Assembly: GCF_000559025.1 (NCBI RefSeq)
Contig: NZ_JAAN01000017.1
Span: 1-36,968 of the forward strand
Source of the DNA: Luteimonas huabeiensis HB2
GTDB taxonomy: Bacteria > Pseudomonadota > Gammaproteobacteria > Xanthomonadales > Xanthomonadaceae
DNA length: 36,968 nucleotides
Reading direction: 5' to 3'
The translations under genes and the position numbers were made by a program. A model generated the notes under the pieces. The model saw only the letters and a list, made by a program, of their open reading frames with translations, was not told the DNA's origin and ran no database searches. Below are positions 8,326-17,421 of this stretch, piece after piece. Each line of letters starts with the position of its first letter. Within the stretch, counting starts at the first letter, position 1.

Positions 8326-9660
8326 TCAACGCAGCTCGAACAGCTCCTGATGGAAGGCCCCGGGCGCGAGCCCGTGGGCGACCAGGTCGGCGCGCAGGGC
8401 GCGGCCGAAGGCGGACGGCCCGCAGAACCAGACGCTGGCCTCGCGCCACCCGGGCACGCTGCGGCGCAGGCGTTCGCCGTCCAGCCGGCCGTCCTCGGCC
8501 TCCAGCAGCAGGTGCAGCCGGACGCCGGCGGCCCGGGCCGCCTCGGCGAGGAATTCGCGGGCCTGCGGTGCGATGACGGCCGTGGGGTGAAACAGGTCGA
8601 TCCGCCTGTCCGCGTCGGGATGCGACGCGAGGTCTTCCATCCGCGCCAGGAACGGGGTGATGCCGATTCCCGCGCCGATCCAGATCTGCCGCGCCCGATC
8701 GGAAAACGTGAAGCGGCCGTACGGCCCTTCGACGACCACCCGATCGCCGGTCTTGAGCCGCTCCGGCAGGCGACGGGTGTGGTCGCCCAGGCCCTTGGTG
8801 ACGAAAGAGACCAGGCGCGACTCGGGATTCCACGCCGAGGCGATGGTGTACGGATGCGCGCCTTCCCGCGGGTCGGAGGTGACGAAGGCGAACTGGCCCG
8901 CATGGTGTCCCGGCCAACCGCGATCGAGCCGGACGCGCGAGACCAGGGTGCGCATGTCGGGGAAGTGCAGCAGCGTTTCGATGCGTCCTGCCGTCCGGCG
9001 CGCGCGGCCGATGCGTCCGCCCAGCGCGATGCACGCCGCGACGGCGCCCGCGGCGAGCAGCAGCCCCATGACGATGCCGATCGGCTGGGTCCAGTACGCG
9101 TGCTCGAGCAGGACGACGCTGTGAAAGACCAGCAACAGGAAGCCGGCGGCCAGCCATCGGTGCAGCTTGGCGAACCAGCGGTACGGAACGCGCTTGATCA
9201 GCGCCAGCGCGATCAGGATCGTGACCGCGTAGAAGGTCCATTCGCCGAGCGTCTCGGCCAGTCCGCGCTGGCCGCGCAACAGCGCCTCGATCCCCCCGTA
9301 CGCTTGCTCCTGGCCCGGCGCCTTGGCCGGCTTGGTCAGCCAGCCCCAGCCGACGGCCCACTTGGTGCCCCTGGCCGACAGCCAATGCGCGGTGGCGGCG
9401 ACCACCGCGACGATGCCCAGCCACTTGTGCAGACGGTACATCTTGTCCAGGCCGTCGAACGCCCGCTCCAGCCGCACCGGACGCACCGCCAGCACCATCC
9501 CCAGGCACATCGCCGCCATGGCGACGATGCCCGAGTACTGCACGAATACCTTGCGGAACGAGAAGTAGCCGAAGGGCTGGGGAAGGAACGTGTCCGCCAT
9601 CAGCCAGAGCAGGGTCAGGCCGACCAGCGAGACGAAGAGGGCTGTTTTGATGGGCTTCAT
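8326..9660 (-). CDS. Ferric reductase-like transmembrane flavocytochrome (FRD/NOX family)
   Basis: This 444-aa inner-membrane protein has about six transmembrane helices, followed by a cytoplasmic FAD-binding and NAD(P)-binding reductase module. Two helices carry histidine pairs spaced for haem b: His78/His92 (LHKWLG...TAHW) and His167/His180 (LHRWLA...FHS). The flavin segment is GAHPYTIAS, the nucleotide segment GAGIGITPFLARM, and the C-terminal CGPSAFG is typical of ferredoxin-NADP reductase folds. There is no plant-type [2Fe-2S] domain after it, unlike many bacterial ferric reductases of this group. It would move electrons from cytosolic NAD(P)H across the membrane; the acceptor is not certain. 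Start ATG 9660; a 317-bp gap separates it from pcaD, so it may not be co-regulated with the aromatic genes. Confidence 0.85.
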   Translation of the reverse strand: MKPIKTALFVSLVGLTLLWLMADTFLPQPFGYFSFRKVFVQYSGIVAMAAMCLGMVLAVRPVRLERAFDGLDKMYRLHKWLGIVAVVAATAHWLSARGTKWAVGWGWLTKPAKAPGQEQAYGGIEALLRGQRGLAETLGEWTFYAVTILIALALIKRVPYRWFAKLHRWLAAGFLLLVFHSVVLLEHAYWTQPIGIVMGLLLAAGAVAACIALGGRIGRARRTAGRIETLLHFPDMRTLVSRVRLDRGWPGHHAGQFAFVTSDPREGAHPYTIASAWNPESRLVSFVTKGLGDHTRRLPERLKTGDRVVVEGPYGRFTFSDRARQIWIGAGIGITPFLARMEDLASHPDADRRIDLFHPTAVIAPQAREFLAEAARAAGVRLHLLLEAEDGRLDGERLRRSVPGWREASVWFCGPSAFGRALRADLVAHGLAPGAFHQELFELR

Positions 9661-9977
9661 CGTTGCGGCGCGAGGGCCGCGCTTCGGTCACGACGGAGAT
9701 CGATGCTATCGCAGCCGCCTGCGGGCGACTTCGCCGAATCGGTCGGTTTTGCCTCGTTGCGGGAGGCGTCGGGGCCGGATCGCCCGTGCATTGAAAATGG
9801 AAACCATCCTGGCTGCGTTTCTCGTCCGGCGGCCGGTATCCGTTCGCGATTTCCGCCGCGCCGCGAAGCCGGCGGCGGGAGGCCGGCGTCGGGTCGCGCG
9901 CCGTGCCGCGGCGCTCGCGCGCCCGCGCGCGAAGCGGAGGCCGCCGGGGCCTGCGTCGAGCGCCGATTGCGGGCCGA
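9661..9977. other. Intergenic region between pcaD and the ferric-reductase-like gene
   Basis: No credible gene is seen in these 317 bp on either strand. The region holds a perfect 8-bp GC hairpin with a 2-nt loop (9915-9932), 46 nt after the pcaD stop and without a T-tract. A short AT-richer patch near 9790-9810 is also present. It must contain the promoter of the reductase gene; a TAGCAT hexamer on the minus strand near 9705 is a weak -10 candidate with no convincing -35. The end of the aromatic operon transcript presumably falls here. Confidence 0.5.
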
Positions 9978-10769
9978 TCAGCCCAGGAACGCCGCCAGCG
10001 CGGCGTTGAAGCGCTCGGGCGATTCGAGGTTGCACAGGTGGCGTCCGGGCACGGAGACGAAGCGGCCGTCGGCCACCGCCTCGGCCAGCCGCCGCAGGTC
10101 GGACGGCGGGCAGACCGGATCGTCGTCGCCGGCCACGGCCAGCAGCGGCACGCCGATCGCGTGCAGGCGATCGCGGAAGTCGGCCTCGCCCACGGCGTGG
10201 CAGCAGCCGGCATAGCCTTCCACGCCGGTCGCGCGGAAGGTCCGCAGCACGTCGTCCACCGCATCGGCGTGCGCGGCGGCGAAGGCCGCGGTGAACCAGC
10301 GCTCGCGGGTGCCCGCGAGCAGGCCGTCGAGCCCGTGCGCGCGGACCTGGGCGATGCGCGCCTGCCAGCTCCCGGGCGTGCCGATGCGCGCGGCGGTCGC
10401 GCAGGCGGCCACGCGGTCGAGGCGGTGCGCGGCGTGCAGCGCCAGCCACTGCGCGGTCAGGCCGCCGATCGACAGCCCGCAGTAATGGCTGCGCGCGATG
10501 CCCAGCGCGTCCCACAGCGCGAGCACGTCGCCGCCGAGATCGCCGATCGCATACGGGCCGGGCGGCGCGGTCGAGCCGCCGTGCCCGCGGCGGTCGTAGC
10601 GCAGGATGCGGAAGCGTCCGCACAGCGCCGCGACCTGCGGGTCCCACATCCGCAGGTCGGTGCCGAGCGAGTTGCAGAAGGTGAGCCAGGGCGCGCCGTG
10701 CGCGCCTTCGATGCGGTAGCGCAGGCGATGGGTGGGCAGGTCGAGGAAGGCGTCGATCGGATCGGCCAT
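9978..10769 (-). CDS. pcaD: 3-oxoadipate enol-lactonase (alpha/beta hydrolase)
   Basis: It hydrolyses beta-ketoadipate enol-lactone to beta-ketoadipate, the step where the catechol and protocatechuate branches merge. The 263-aa protein has an alpha/beta-hydrolase fold: oxyanion segment FCNSLGTDLRMWD, YDRRGHGGS, nucleophile elbow GLSIGG (Ser100), acidic residue in AVAGDDDPVCPP and the catalytic His in VPGRHLCNLESPERFN. These are characteristic of PcaD. It is the last gene of the 15-gene block, 4 nt after pcaF. Because CatC, made from the same block, produces its substrate, this lactonase serves the benzoate/salicylate route here; no pcaHGBC genes are in the window. Confidence 0.94.
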   Translation of the reverse strand: MADPIDAFLDLPTHRLRYRIEGAHGAPWLTFCNSLGTDLRMWDPQVAALCGRFRILRYDRRGHGGSTAPPGPYAIGDLGGDVLALWDALGIARSHYCGLSIGGLTAQWLALHAAHRLDRVAACATAARIGTPGSWQARIAQVRAHGLDGLLAGTRERWFTAAFAAAHADAVDDVLRTFRATGVEGYAGCCHAVGEADFRDRLHAIGVPLLAVAGDDDPVCPPSDLRRLAEAVADGRFVSVPGRHLCNLESPERFNAALAAFLG

Positions 10770-10773
10770 CGCG

Positions 10774-11975
<1,202 letters not shown>

Positions 11976-11979
<4 letters not shown>

Positions 11980-12638
11980 GCCGCGTTCTCCCCGTTGGTC
12001 GCCGCCCAGTCCAGCGGCAGGCCGGTCAGGCGCCGCAGCGCGTCCAGCGACACGCCGTCGACGGTCTCGATCACCCGCGCGCCCTGCGCGCCGACGGCGA
12101 ACACGCCCAGGTCGGTGTACACGCGCGAGACGCAGCGCAGGCCGGTCAGCGGGTAGCTGCACTCGGCCACCAGCTTGCTCGCGCCGTCGCGGGTCAGCAG
12201 CTCCATCATCACGAACACCTGCCGCGCGCCGATCGCCAGGTCCATCGCGCCGCCGACCGCGGGGATCGCATCCGGCGCGCCGGTGCTCCAGTTGGCCAGG
12301 TCGCCGTGCGCGGAGACCTGGAAGGCGCCGAGCACGCACACGTCCAGGCGCCCGCTGCGCATCATCGCGAACGAGTCGGCGTGGTGGAAATAGCAGCCGC
12401 CGGCCAGCAGGGTGACCGGCTGCTTGCCGGCGTTGATCAGGTCCGGATCCTCCTCGCCGGGCGCCGGCGCGGGGCCCATGCCCAGCAGGCCGTTCTCGCT
12501 GTGCAGGACGATCTCCTTGTCCGCCGGCAGGAAGTCCGCGACCCGCGTGGGCAGGCCGATGCCGAGGTTGACGTAGGCGCCTTCGGGAATGTCGCGGGCG
12601 ACGCGCGCGGCGATGGCGTCGCGGCCGAGCCGGTTCAT
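11976..12638 (-). CDS. pcaJ: 3-oxoadipate CoA-transferase subunit B
   Basis: With PcaI it forms the heteromeric transferase that moves CoA from succinyl-CoA to beta-ketoadipate. The subunit has 220 aa and contains the catalytic glutamate in [11 protein letters not shown] (Glu48), which forms the glutamyl-CoA thioester intermediate in family I CoA-transferases. [15 protein letters not shown] and [17 protein letters not shown] are further family signatures. A strong AGGAGG lies 5-6 nt before ATG 12638, and that ATG overlaps the pcaI stop (ATGA). The longer open frame upstream runs through pcaI and is not real. Confidence 0.95.
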
Positions 12639-13318
12639 GCGGCCTCCTGTCGGCCGAGGCCGGTCGCGACCACGCGCTGCACGAAGATGCCGGGCGTCAC
12701 CACGGCTTCCGGGTCGAGGCCGCCCAGCGGCACCACCGCGTCGACCTCGGCGATCGTGCATTTCGCGGCCATCGCCATCAGCGGGCCGAAGTTGCGCGCG
12801 GTCTTGCGGTAGACCAGGTTGCCCCAGCGGTCGCCGCGGTGGGCGCGGATCAGCGCGAAGTCGGCGTGCAGTGGATATTCCAGCACGTAGTGGCGGCCGT
12901 CGATCTCGCGCGTCTCCTTGCCCTCGGCGATCCGGGTGCCGTAGCCGGTGGGGGTGTAGATCGCGCCGAGGCCGTTGCCGGCGGCGTGGATGCGCGCGGC
13001 CAGGTTGCCTTGCGGCACCAGCTCCAGCTCGATCTCGCCGGCGCGGTAGGCGGCGTCGAAGTGCTGCGAATCGGCCTGGCGCGGGAACGAGCACACGATG
13101 CGGCGCACGCGCCGGTGGCGGATCAGCGCCGCCAGGCCGGTGTCGCCGTTGCCGGCGTTGTTGTTGACGATGGTCAGCTCGCGCGCGCCCTGGGCGAGCA
13201 GGGCATCGATCAGCGCGTAGGGCATGCCGGCGGTGCCGAAGCCGCCGATCATGACCGTGGCCCCGTCGTGGACGTCGGCCACGGCGGCTTCGCACGAGGT
13301 CAGGGTCTTGTCGATCAT
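12635..13318 (-). CDS. pcaI: 3-oxoadipate CoA-transferase subunit A
   Basis: This is the alpha subunit partner of PcaJ, with 227 aa, a typical length. The glycine-rich [18 protein letters not shown] segment near the N-terminus and the [16 protein letters not shown] and [15 protein letters not shown] motifs mark CoA-transferase subunit A. A GGAGG site lies about 5 nt before ATG 13318. The gene is coupled to pcaJ by an ATGA overlap and lies 52 bp after the porin gene on the same strand. Confidence 0.95.
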   Translation of the reverse strand: MIDKTLTSCEAAVADVHDGATVMIGGFGTAGMPYALIDALLAQGARELTIVNNNAGNGDTGLAALIRHRRVRRIVCSFPRQADSQHFDAAYRAGEIELELVPQGNLAARIHAAGNGLGAIYTPTGYGTRIAEGKETREIDGRHYVLEYPLHADFALIRAHRGDRWGNLVYRKTARNFGPLMAMAAKCTIAEVDAVVPLGGLDPEAVVTPGIFVQRVVATGLGRQEAA

Positions 13319-13370
13319 GGCCGCCTCCGTCCGGGACGTGGCGTCGTGGGCGAGTTGCGCATGGGGCTCC

Positions 13371-14639
13371 TTACAGCAGGGGGCGGGTGTAGGTGACGAT
13401 CACCCGGTTCTCGTCGATGTCGGTGCGGAAGTTCGAGCGCGCGACGACGTTGCGCAGGCGCAGGCCGAAGTGCTTCAGCGGGCCGTCGGGGAAGGCGTAG
13501 GCGAGGTCGAAGTCGCGCTCCCAGGCCTCGCCGTCGGCGACGCCGGGCAGGCGCGCGCCGCTGCTGTCGATGTAGCGCACGCCCGCGGTCAGGCCGGGGA
13601 GGCCGAGGCCGGCGAAATCGAAGTCGTAGCGGACCTGCCACGAGCGCTCGCCGGTGGTGCCGAACTCGTAGGTGGGCACCTCGTTGCCGAGCGCGCTGAT
13701 GTTGGGATCGAGCCGGATGAAGCTCGTCTCGCCGGAGATCTTCTGCAGGCCGAGCAGCAGGCTGTGGCCGTTGCGCGCGGCGGTGAGCTGGCCGTAGCTG
13801 GCCCGGTTGCGCAGCCGGCCGGCGCGCGCGGTGCCGGATTCGCGGGTGTCGAAATGGCCCAGGTTGGCGCCGAGCGTCCATTCGCCGACGGGGCGCGTGT
13901 GCTTGAGGCCGGCGAACTGCTGCAGGTAGATGTCGTCGAGCCGGCCGAGCCAGTACGAGGCGGTGGTGCGCTGGCCGAAGGCGTAGTCGCCGCCGAGGTA
14001 GTGGAAGCGGTCGGAGTCGCTGCCGGGCAGCCTGGCGCCGGGGCTGGCGCCGTTGCTGACGAGCGCGAACATGTCCCGGGTGCCGGAAGCGTCGCGCGAG
14101 CGCGCCGAGCGCAGCTGGCCGGCGCCGAGCTGCAGGCCGGGGATGTCGGTCGAGACCAGCGCCGCGCCCTGGTAGGTGGGCGGTAGCAGGCGGATGTCGC
14201 TGTGCACCAGCACCGGGATGTTCGGGCGCAGCTCGCCGATCTTGAGTTCCGTCTGCGAGGCCCGGAGCTTGAGCGTGGGGCCGAGGCGGCCGTAGCGGTC
14301 GGCGGCGCGGCCGTCCGCTTCCACCGGCAGCAGCCCGGTGCGCGTGCGCTGCGGCGCGCTGTCGAGCTTGACGCCCAGCAGGCCGAGCGCGTCCAGGCCC
14401 ACGCCGATCGGCCCGCGGGTGTAGCCGGAGCGGAAGTCCAGGATCAGGCCCTGCGCGGTCTCCTCCGCGCGCGACGGCGCGCCGGCGGGCGCATCGGGAA
14501 ATTCGCGGCTGAAGTAGTAGGTGCGCGCCTGCAGGTCCAGGCGCGCGCCGGCGAGGAGGCCGTCCTCGGCGACGGCCTGCGCAGGCAGAGCCAGCAGGGC
14601 CGCGCAGGCGGCGGCGAGGGCGGAGCGGGGCGTCGGCAT
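13371..14639 (-). CDS. OprD-family outer-membrane porin, probable aromatic-acid channel
   Basis: The 422-aa product has a signal peptide (LAAACAALLALPAQAVA, cleavage near AVA-ED) and then alternating beta-strand sequence that ends with a terminal strand VIVTYTRPLL, as in Gram-negative porins. OprD-family features include the early YYFSREF segment, TLKLRASQTELKIGELRP and PVLVHSDIRLLPPTYQG. OprD-type porins such as BenF/OpdK import benzoate and similar acids; assignment of benzoate here rests on position between benE and pcaI. ATG 14639 is chosen for its AGGAGA site 7 nt upstream and the signal peptide; the frame stays open upstream without a start that has such support. Substrate within the family is uncertain. 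Confidence 0.87.
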   Translation of the reverse strand: MPTPRSALAAACAALLALPAQAVAEDGLLAGARLDLQARTYYFSREFPDAPAGAPSRAEETAQGLILDFRSGYTRGPIGVGLDALGLLGVKLDSAPQRTRTGLLPVEADGRAADRYGRLGPTLKLRASQTELKIGELRPNIPVLVHSDIRLLPPTYQGAALVSTDIPGLQLGAGQLRSARSRDASGTRDMFALVSNGASPGARLPGSDSDRFHYLGGDYAFGQRTTASYWLGRLDDIYLQQFAGLKHTRPVGEWTLGANLGHFDTRESGTARAGRLRNRASYGQLTAARNGHSLLLGLQKISGETSFIRLDPNISALGNEVPTYEFGTTGERSWQVRYDFDFAGLGLPGLTAGVRYIDSSGARLPGVADGEAWERDFDLAYAFPDGPLKHFGLRLRNVVARSNFRTDIDENRVIVTYTRPLL

Positions 14640-14749
14640 GGCGTCTCCTGGCGATGGCGGCGGTCCTGCGGCGCGCGGCCGCGCCGAGCGGACCGGCGGC
14701 GCGTGCTGGACGGGGTGAGGCGACGGCACGGGAAGCGCGCGCGGCATGT

Positions 14750-15973
14750 TCACGAGGCCCTGCGGGCGCTGCCGGGCACGGCGGCCGGCATGCGGGCGTC
14801 GCGGCGCAGGCCGAGCAGGGCGTAGGCGGCGGCGCCGAGCGCGAAGCCCCAGAACGGCGCCGACAGGCCCAGCAGCGACATGCCCGAGGCGGTGGCGAGG
14901 AAGCCGACCAGCGCCGCCTCGCGCTCGCGCGGGACCTGCATCGCGCCGGCCACGGAAGCGGCGATCGCGCCGAACAGCGCCAGCCCGGCCAGCGCCGCGG
15001 CCATCTGCGTCGGCAACGCGGCGAACAGCGAGACCACGCCCACGCCGAGCAGGCCGAGGACCACGTAGGCCGCGCCGGCGGCCACGCCGGCCACGTAGCG
15101 GCGGGCCGGGTCGGGGTGCGCGTCGGGGCCGAGGCACATCGCTGCGGTCACCGCCGCCGGGTTGAGCCCGTGGCAACCGAACGGCGCCAGCAGCAGCGAG
15201 CCGGCGGCGCTGCCCACGACCAGCGGTCGCGACGGGGCCGCATAGCCGGCCGCGCGCAGCGCGGCCAGGCCGGTCACGTACTGGCCGCTCAGCGCCCCGA
15301 TGACCAGCGGCAGCGCGAGGTTGAGCGTCGCCCGCCAGGTGAACTCCGGCGCGATCCACACCGGCGTCGCCCAGCCGAACGCGATCGCACGGGTATCGAG
15401 CCCGCCGCCCGCGATCGCCAGCGCGCTGCCGGTCAGCAGCACGCCCAGCACCGCGTAGGGCGGCCACCAGCGGCGGCCAGCCAGGTAGGCGGCGAACATC
15501 GACAGCACCAGCAGCGGCTCGGTGTCGGTCGCCGCGAACGTGGCGGTCCCGAACGAGAACAGGATGCCGGCCATCACCGCCGCCGCCAGCGTCCCCGGGA
15601 TCCGCGAGACGATCCTGTCGAACACGCCGGAGAGCCCGGTCGCCAGCACGATCGCCCCGGCCACCAGGTACGCGCCCACCGCCTGCGCGAGCCCCAGTTC
15701 GGGCAGCAGCGCGACCAGCAGCGCCGAGCCCGGGATCGACCAGGCGATGATCACCGGGATGCGGAGGCGCAGGCTGAGCGCGATGCACAGCACGCCGCTG
15801 CCCAGCGCCAGCGACCACACCCAGGACGAGGTCTGCGCGGGATCCAGGCCGCTCGCCTCCGCGGCCTGGATCACGATCACCAGCGGGCCGGCGAAGGAAA
15901 TCAGCGTCGAGACGACGCCGGCCACCACCGCGGTGACGGAGGCGTCGGCCAGCAACCGTGACAGGCGGGCCAT
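14750..15973 (-). CDS. benE: Benzoate/H+ symporter BenE family
   Basis: The 407-aa inner-membrane permease has about eleven to twelve hydrophobic segments and belongs to the BenE family. It shows family-typical stretches such as the N-terminal AVVAGVVSTLISFAGPLVIV, WVWSLALGSG, IAWSIPGSALL and FGCHGLNPAAVTAAMCLG. BenE proteins import benzoate with protons. The gene starts 16 nt after the benK-like stop and lies 110 bp before the porin, so two inner-membrane and one outer-membrane transporter are consecutive. The ATG at 15973 gives a full-length protein; the hydrophilic Arg-rich tail is short. Confidence 0.93.
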   Translation of the reverse strand: MARLSRLLADASVTAVVAGVVSTLISFAGPLVIVIQAAEASGLDPAQTSSWVWSLALGSGVLCIALSLRLRIPVIIAWSIPGSALLVALLPELGLAQAVGAYLVAGAIVLATGLSGVFDRIVSRIPGTLAAAVMAGILFSFGTATFAATDTEPLLVLSMFAAYLAGRRWWPPYAVLGVLLTGSALAIAGGGLDTRAIAFGWATPVWIAPEFTWRATLNLALPLVIGALSGQYVTGLAALRAAGYAAPSRPLVVGSAAGSLLLAPFGCHGLNPAAVTAAMCLGPDAHPDPARRYVAGVAAGAAYVVLGLLGVGVVSLFAALPTQMAAALAGLALFGAIAASVAGAMQVPREREAALVGFLATASGMSLLGLSAPFWGFALGAAAYALLGLRRDARMPAAVPGSARRAS

Positions 15974-15989
15974 GGCCGCGCGCCTGCGG

Positions 15990-17333
15990 TCAGCGGCCGA
16001 CGGCCGGCAGCGGCGCCGGCAGCGTCGAGGCCTGGGACCGGGTGCGCAGCGCGAACACCGCCATCGCCGCGCCCGCGATCACGCCGGGAATGGCGAAGGC
16101 GACGAAGTTCGCCTGCAACGGCAGCGCCGCGGCCATCAGCGCGCCGCCCAGCAGCGGCCCGACGATGGCGCCGGTGCGGCCCACGCCCGATGCCCAGCCC
16201 AGGCCGGTGGAGCGGATGGTCAGGCCGTAGTACTGCGCCACGGTGGCGTAGAGCAGGATCTGGGTGCCGATGGTGGTGGCGCCGGAAATGGCGACCAGCG
16301 CGTAGAGCACCGGCATCGGGCTCTGGAAGCCCAGCAGCGGGATCGAGACCGAGCCGACGGCGAAGAACGCCACCACCACCTTGGGCAGGTTGTAGCGGTC
16401 GCCCAGGCGGCCGCCGAGGATGGCGCCGGCCACGCCGCCGAAGTTCAGCGCCAGCAGGAACGACAGGCTCGAGCCCAGGCTGTAGCCGGCGTTGGCCATC
16501 AGCTTCGGCAGCCAGGAGCCCAGCGCGAATACCATCAGCAGGCAGCAGAAGAACGCGATCCACAGCATCAGCGTGCCGGCCACGCGGCCCTCGCGGAACA
16601 GCTCCAGCACCGAGGCGGCCTTGCCCTGCGGCGCGGCCTGCACCAGCCGGTCCCGCTCGGTGAGCGCCAGCTCGGGCGCCACCTTGGCCAGCAGCGCGCG
16701 CGCCTGCGCCTGCCGGCCCTGCCGCAGCAGGAAGCCGGGCGATTCCGGCAGCAGCCAGAGGATGACCGGCAACAGCAGCAGCGGCACGGCGGCGGAGAAG
16801 AACATCGCCTCCCAGCCGAAGCGCGGCAGCATGTAGATGCCCAGTCCGGCCGCCAGCACGCCGCCGAACGAGTAGCCGCTGAACATCACCGCGACCAGCG
16901 TGCTGCGCAGGCGCTTGGGGGCGTACTCGTTCATCAGCGCGACCGCGTTGGGCATCAGGCCGCCGCAGCCCAGGCCGGCCAGAAAGCGGCAGATGCCGAA
17001 CTCCGCCGGCGAGCGCGCGAAGCCGTTGACGAAGGTCGCCAGGCTGAAGAGCAGGAAGCAGATCGCGATGCCCTTCCTGCGGCCGATGCGGTCGGCCAGC
17101 GGGCCGAAGACGAAGGCGCCGAACATCATCCCGAACAGGGCGTAGCTGCCGAGCGCGCCGGCCTCGACCGGGCTCAGGCCCCATTCCTCCATCAGTACCG
17201 GCAGCACCACCCCGTAGATGAAGAGGTCGTAGCCGTCGAAGATCAGCAGCACGGCGCACAGCGCCATGACCAGCCAGTGGAAGCGCGAGAACCTCGCGCC
17301 GTCGATCACTTCGTTGACGTCGATGTTGCGCAT
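15990..17333 (-). CDS. benK: MFS aromatic acid:H+ symporter, BenK-like
   Basis: This 447-aa major facilitator protein with twelve transmembrane helices belongs to the AAHS family (BenK/PcaK). The AAHS motif with two acidic residues is visible in TM1 (LLIFDGYDLFIYGVVLPVLM), followed by the loop 2-3 motif GPLADRIGRRKG and a mid-protein GGRLGDRYN repeat of the same motif. The N-terminus (MRNIDVNEVIDGARFSRFHW) is typical of BenK. The start at ATG 17333 has a GGGAGGGG site 6 nt upstream. Substrate is benzoate by context; salicylate transport is also conceivable because the salicylate hydroxylase gene is directly upstream. Confidence 0.9.
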   Translation of the reverse strand: MRNIDVNEVIDGARFSRFHWLVMALCAVLLIFDGYDLFIYGVVLPVLMEEWGLSPVEAGALGSYALFGMMFGAFVFGPLADRIGRRKGIAICFLLFSLATFVNGFARSPAEFGICRFLAGLGCGGLMPNAVALMNEYAPKRLRSTLVAVMFSGYSFGGVLAAGLGIYMLPRFGWEAMFFSAAVPLLLLPVILWLLPESPGFLLRQGRQAQARALLAKVAPELALTERDRLVQAAPQGKAASVLELFREGRVAGTLMLWIAFFCCLLMVFALGSWLPKLMANAGYSLGSSLSFLLALNFGGVAGAILGGRLGDRYNLPKVVVAFFAVGSVSIPLLGFQSPMPVLYALVAISGATTIGTQILLYATVAQYYGLTIRSTGLGWASGVGRTGAIVGPLLGGALMAAALPLQANFVAFAIPGVIAGAAMAVFALRTRSQASTLPAPLPAVGR

Positions 17334-17421
17334 GTGGGTCCCCTCCCGGAAGACGTGATGGCGCGTGGTCGTGCTTCGATCGACGTCCGTGTCGGGGCGG
17401 CGCGCTGCCGTGCCGCGCGGT

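Noticed and set aside
9915..9932. GC hairpin after pcaD as an intrinsic terminator
   Set aside because: The stem is perfect but no T-tract follows on the minus strand, so it is recorded only as a hairpin.
8113..10215. A 700-codon plus-strand open frame opposite the ferric-reductase-like gene
   Set aside because: Its translation is low-complexity Arg/Ala/Gly/Gln-rich and has no domain; it is antisense to a gene with clear haem and flavin motifs. Similar long antisense frames across the window are GC artefacts.
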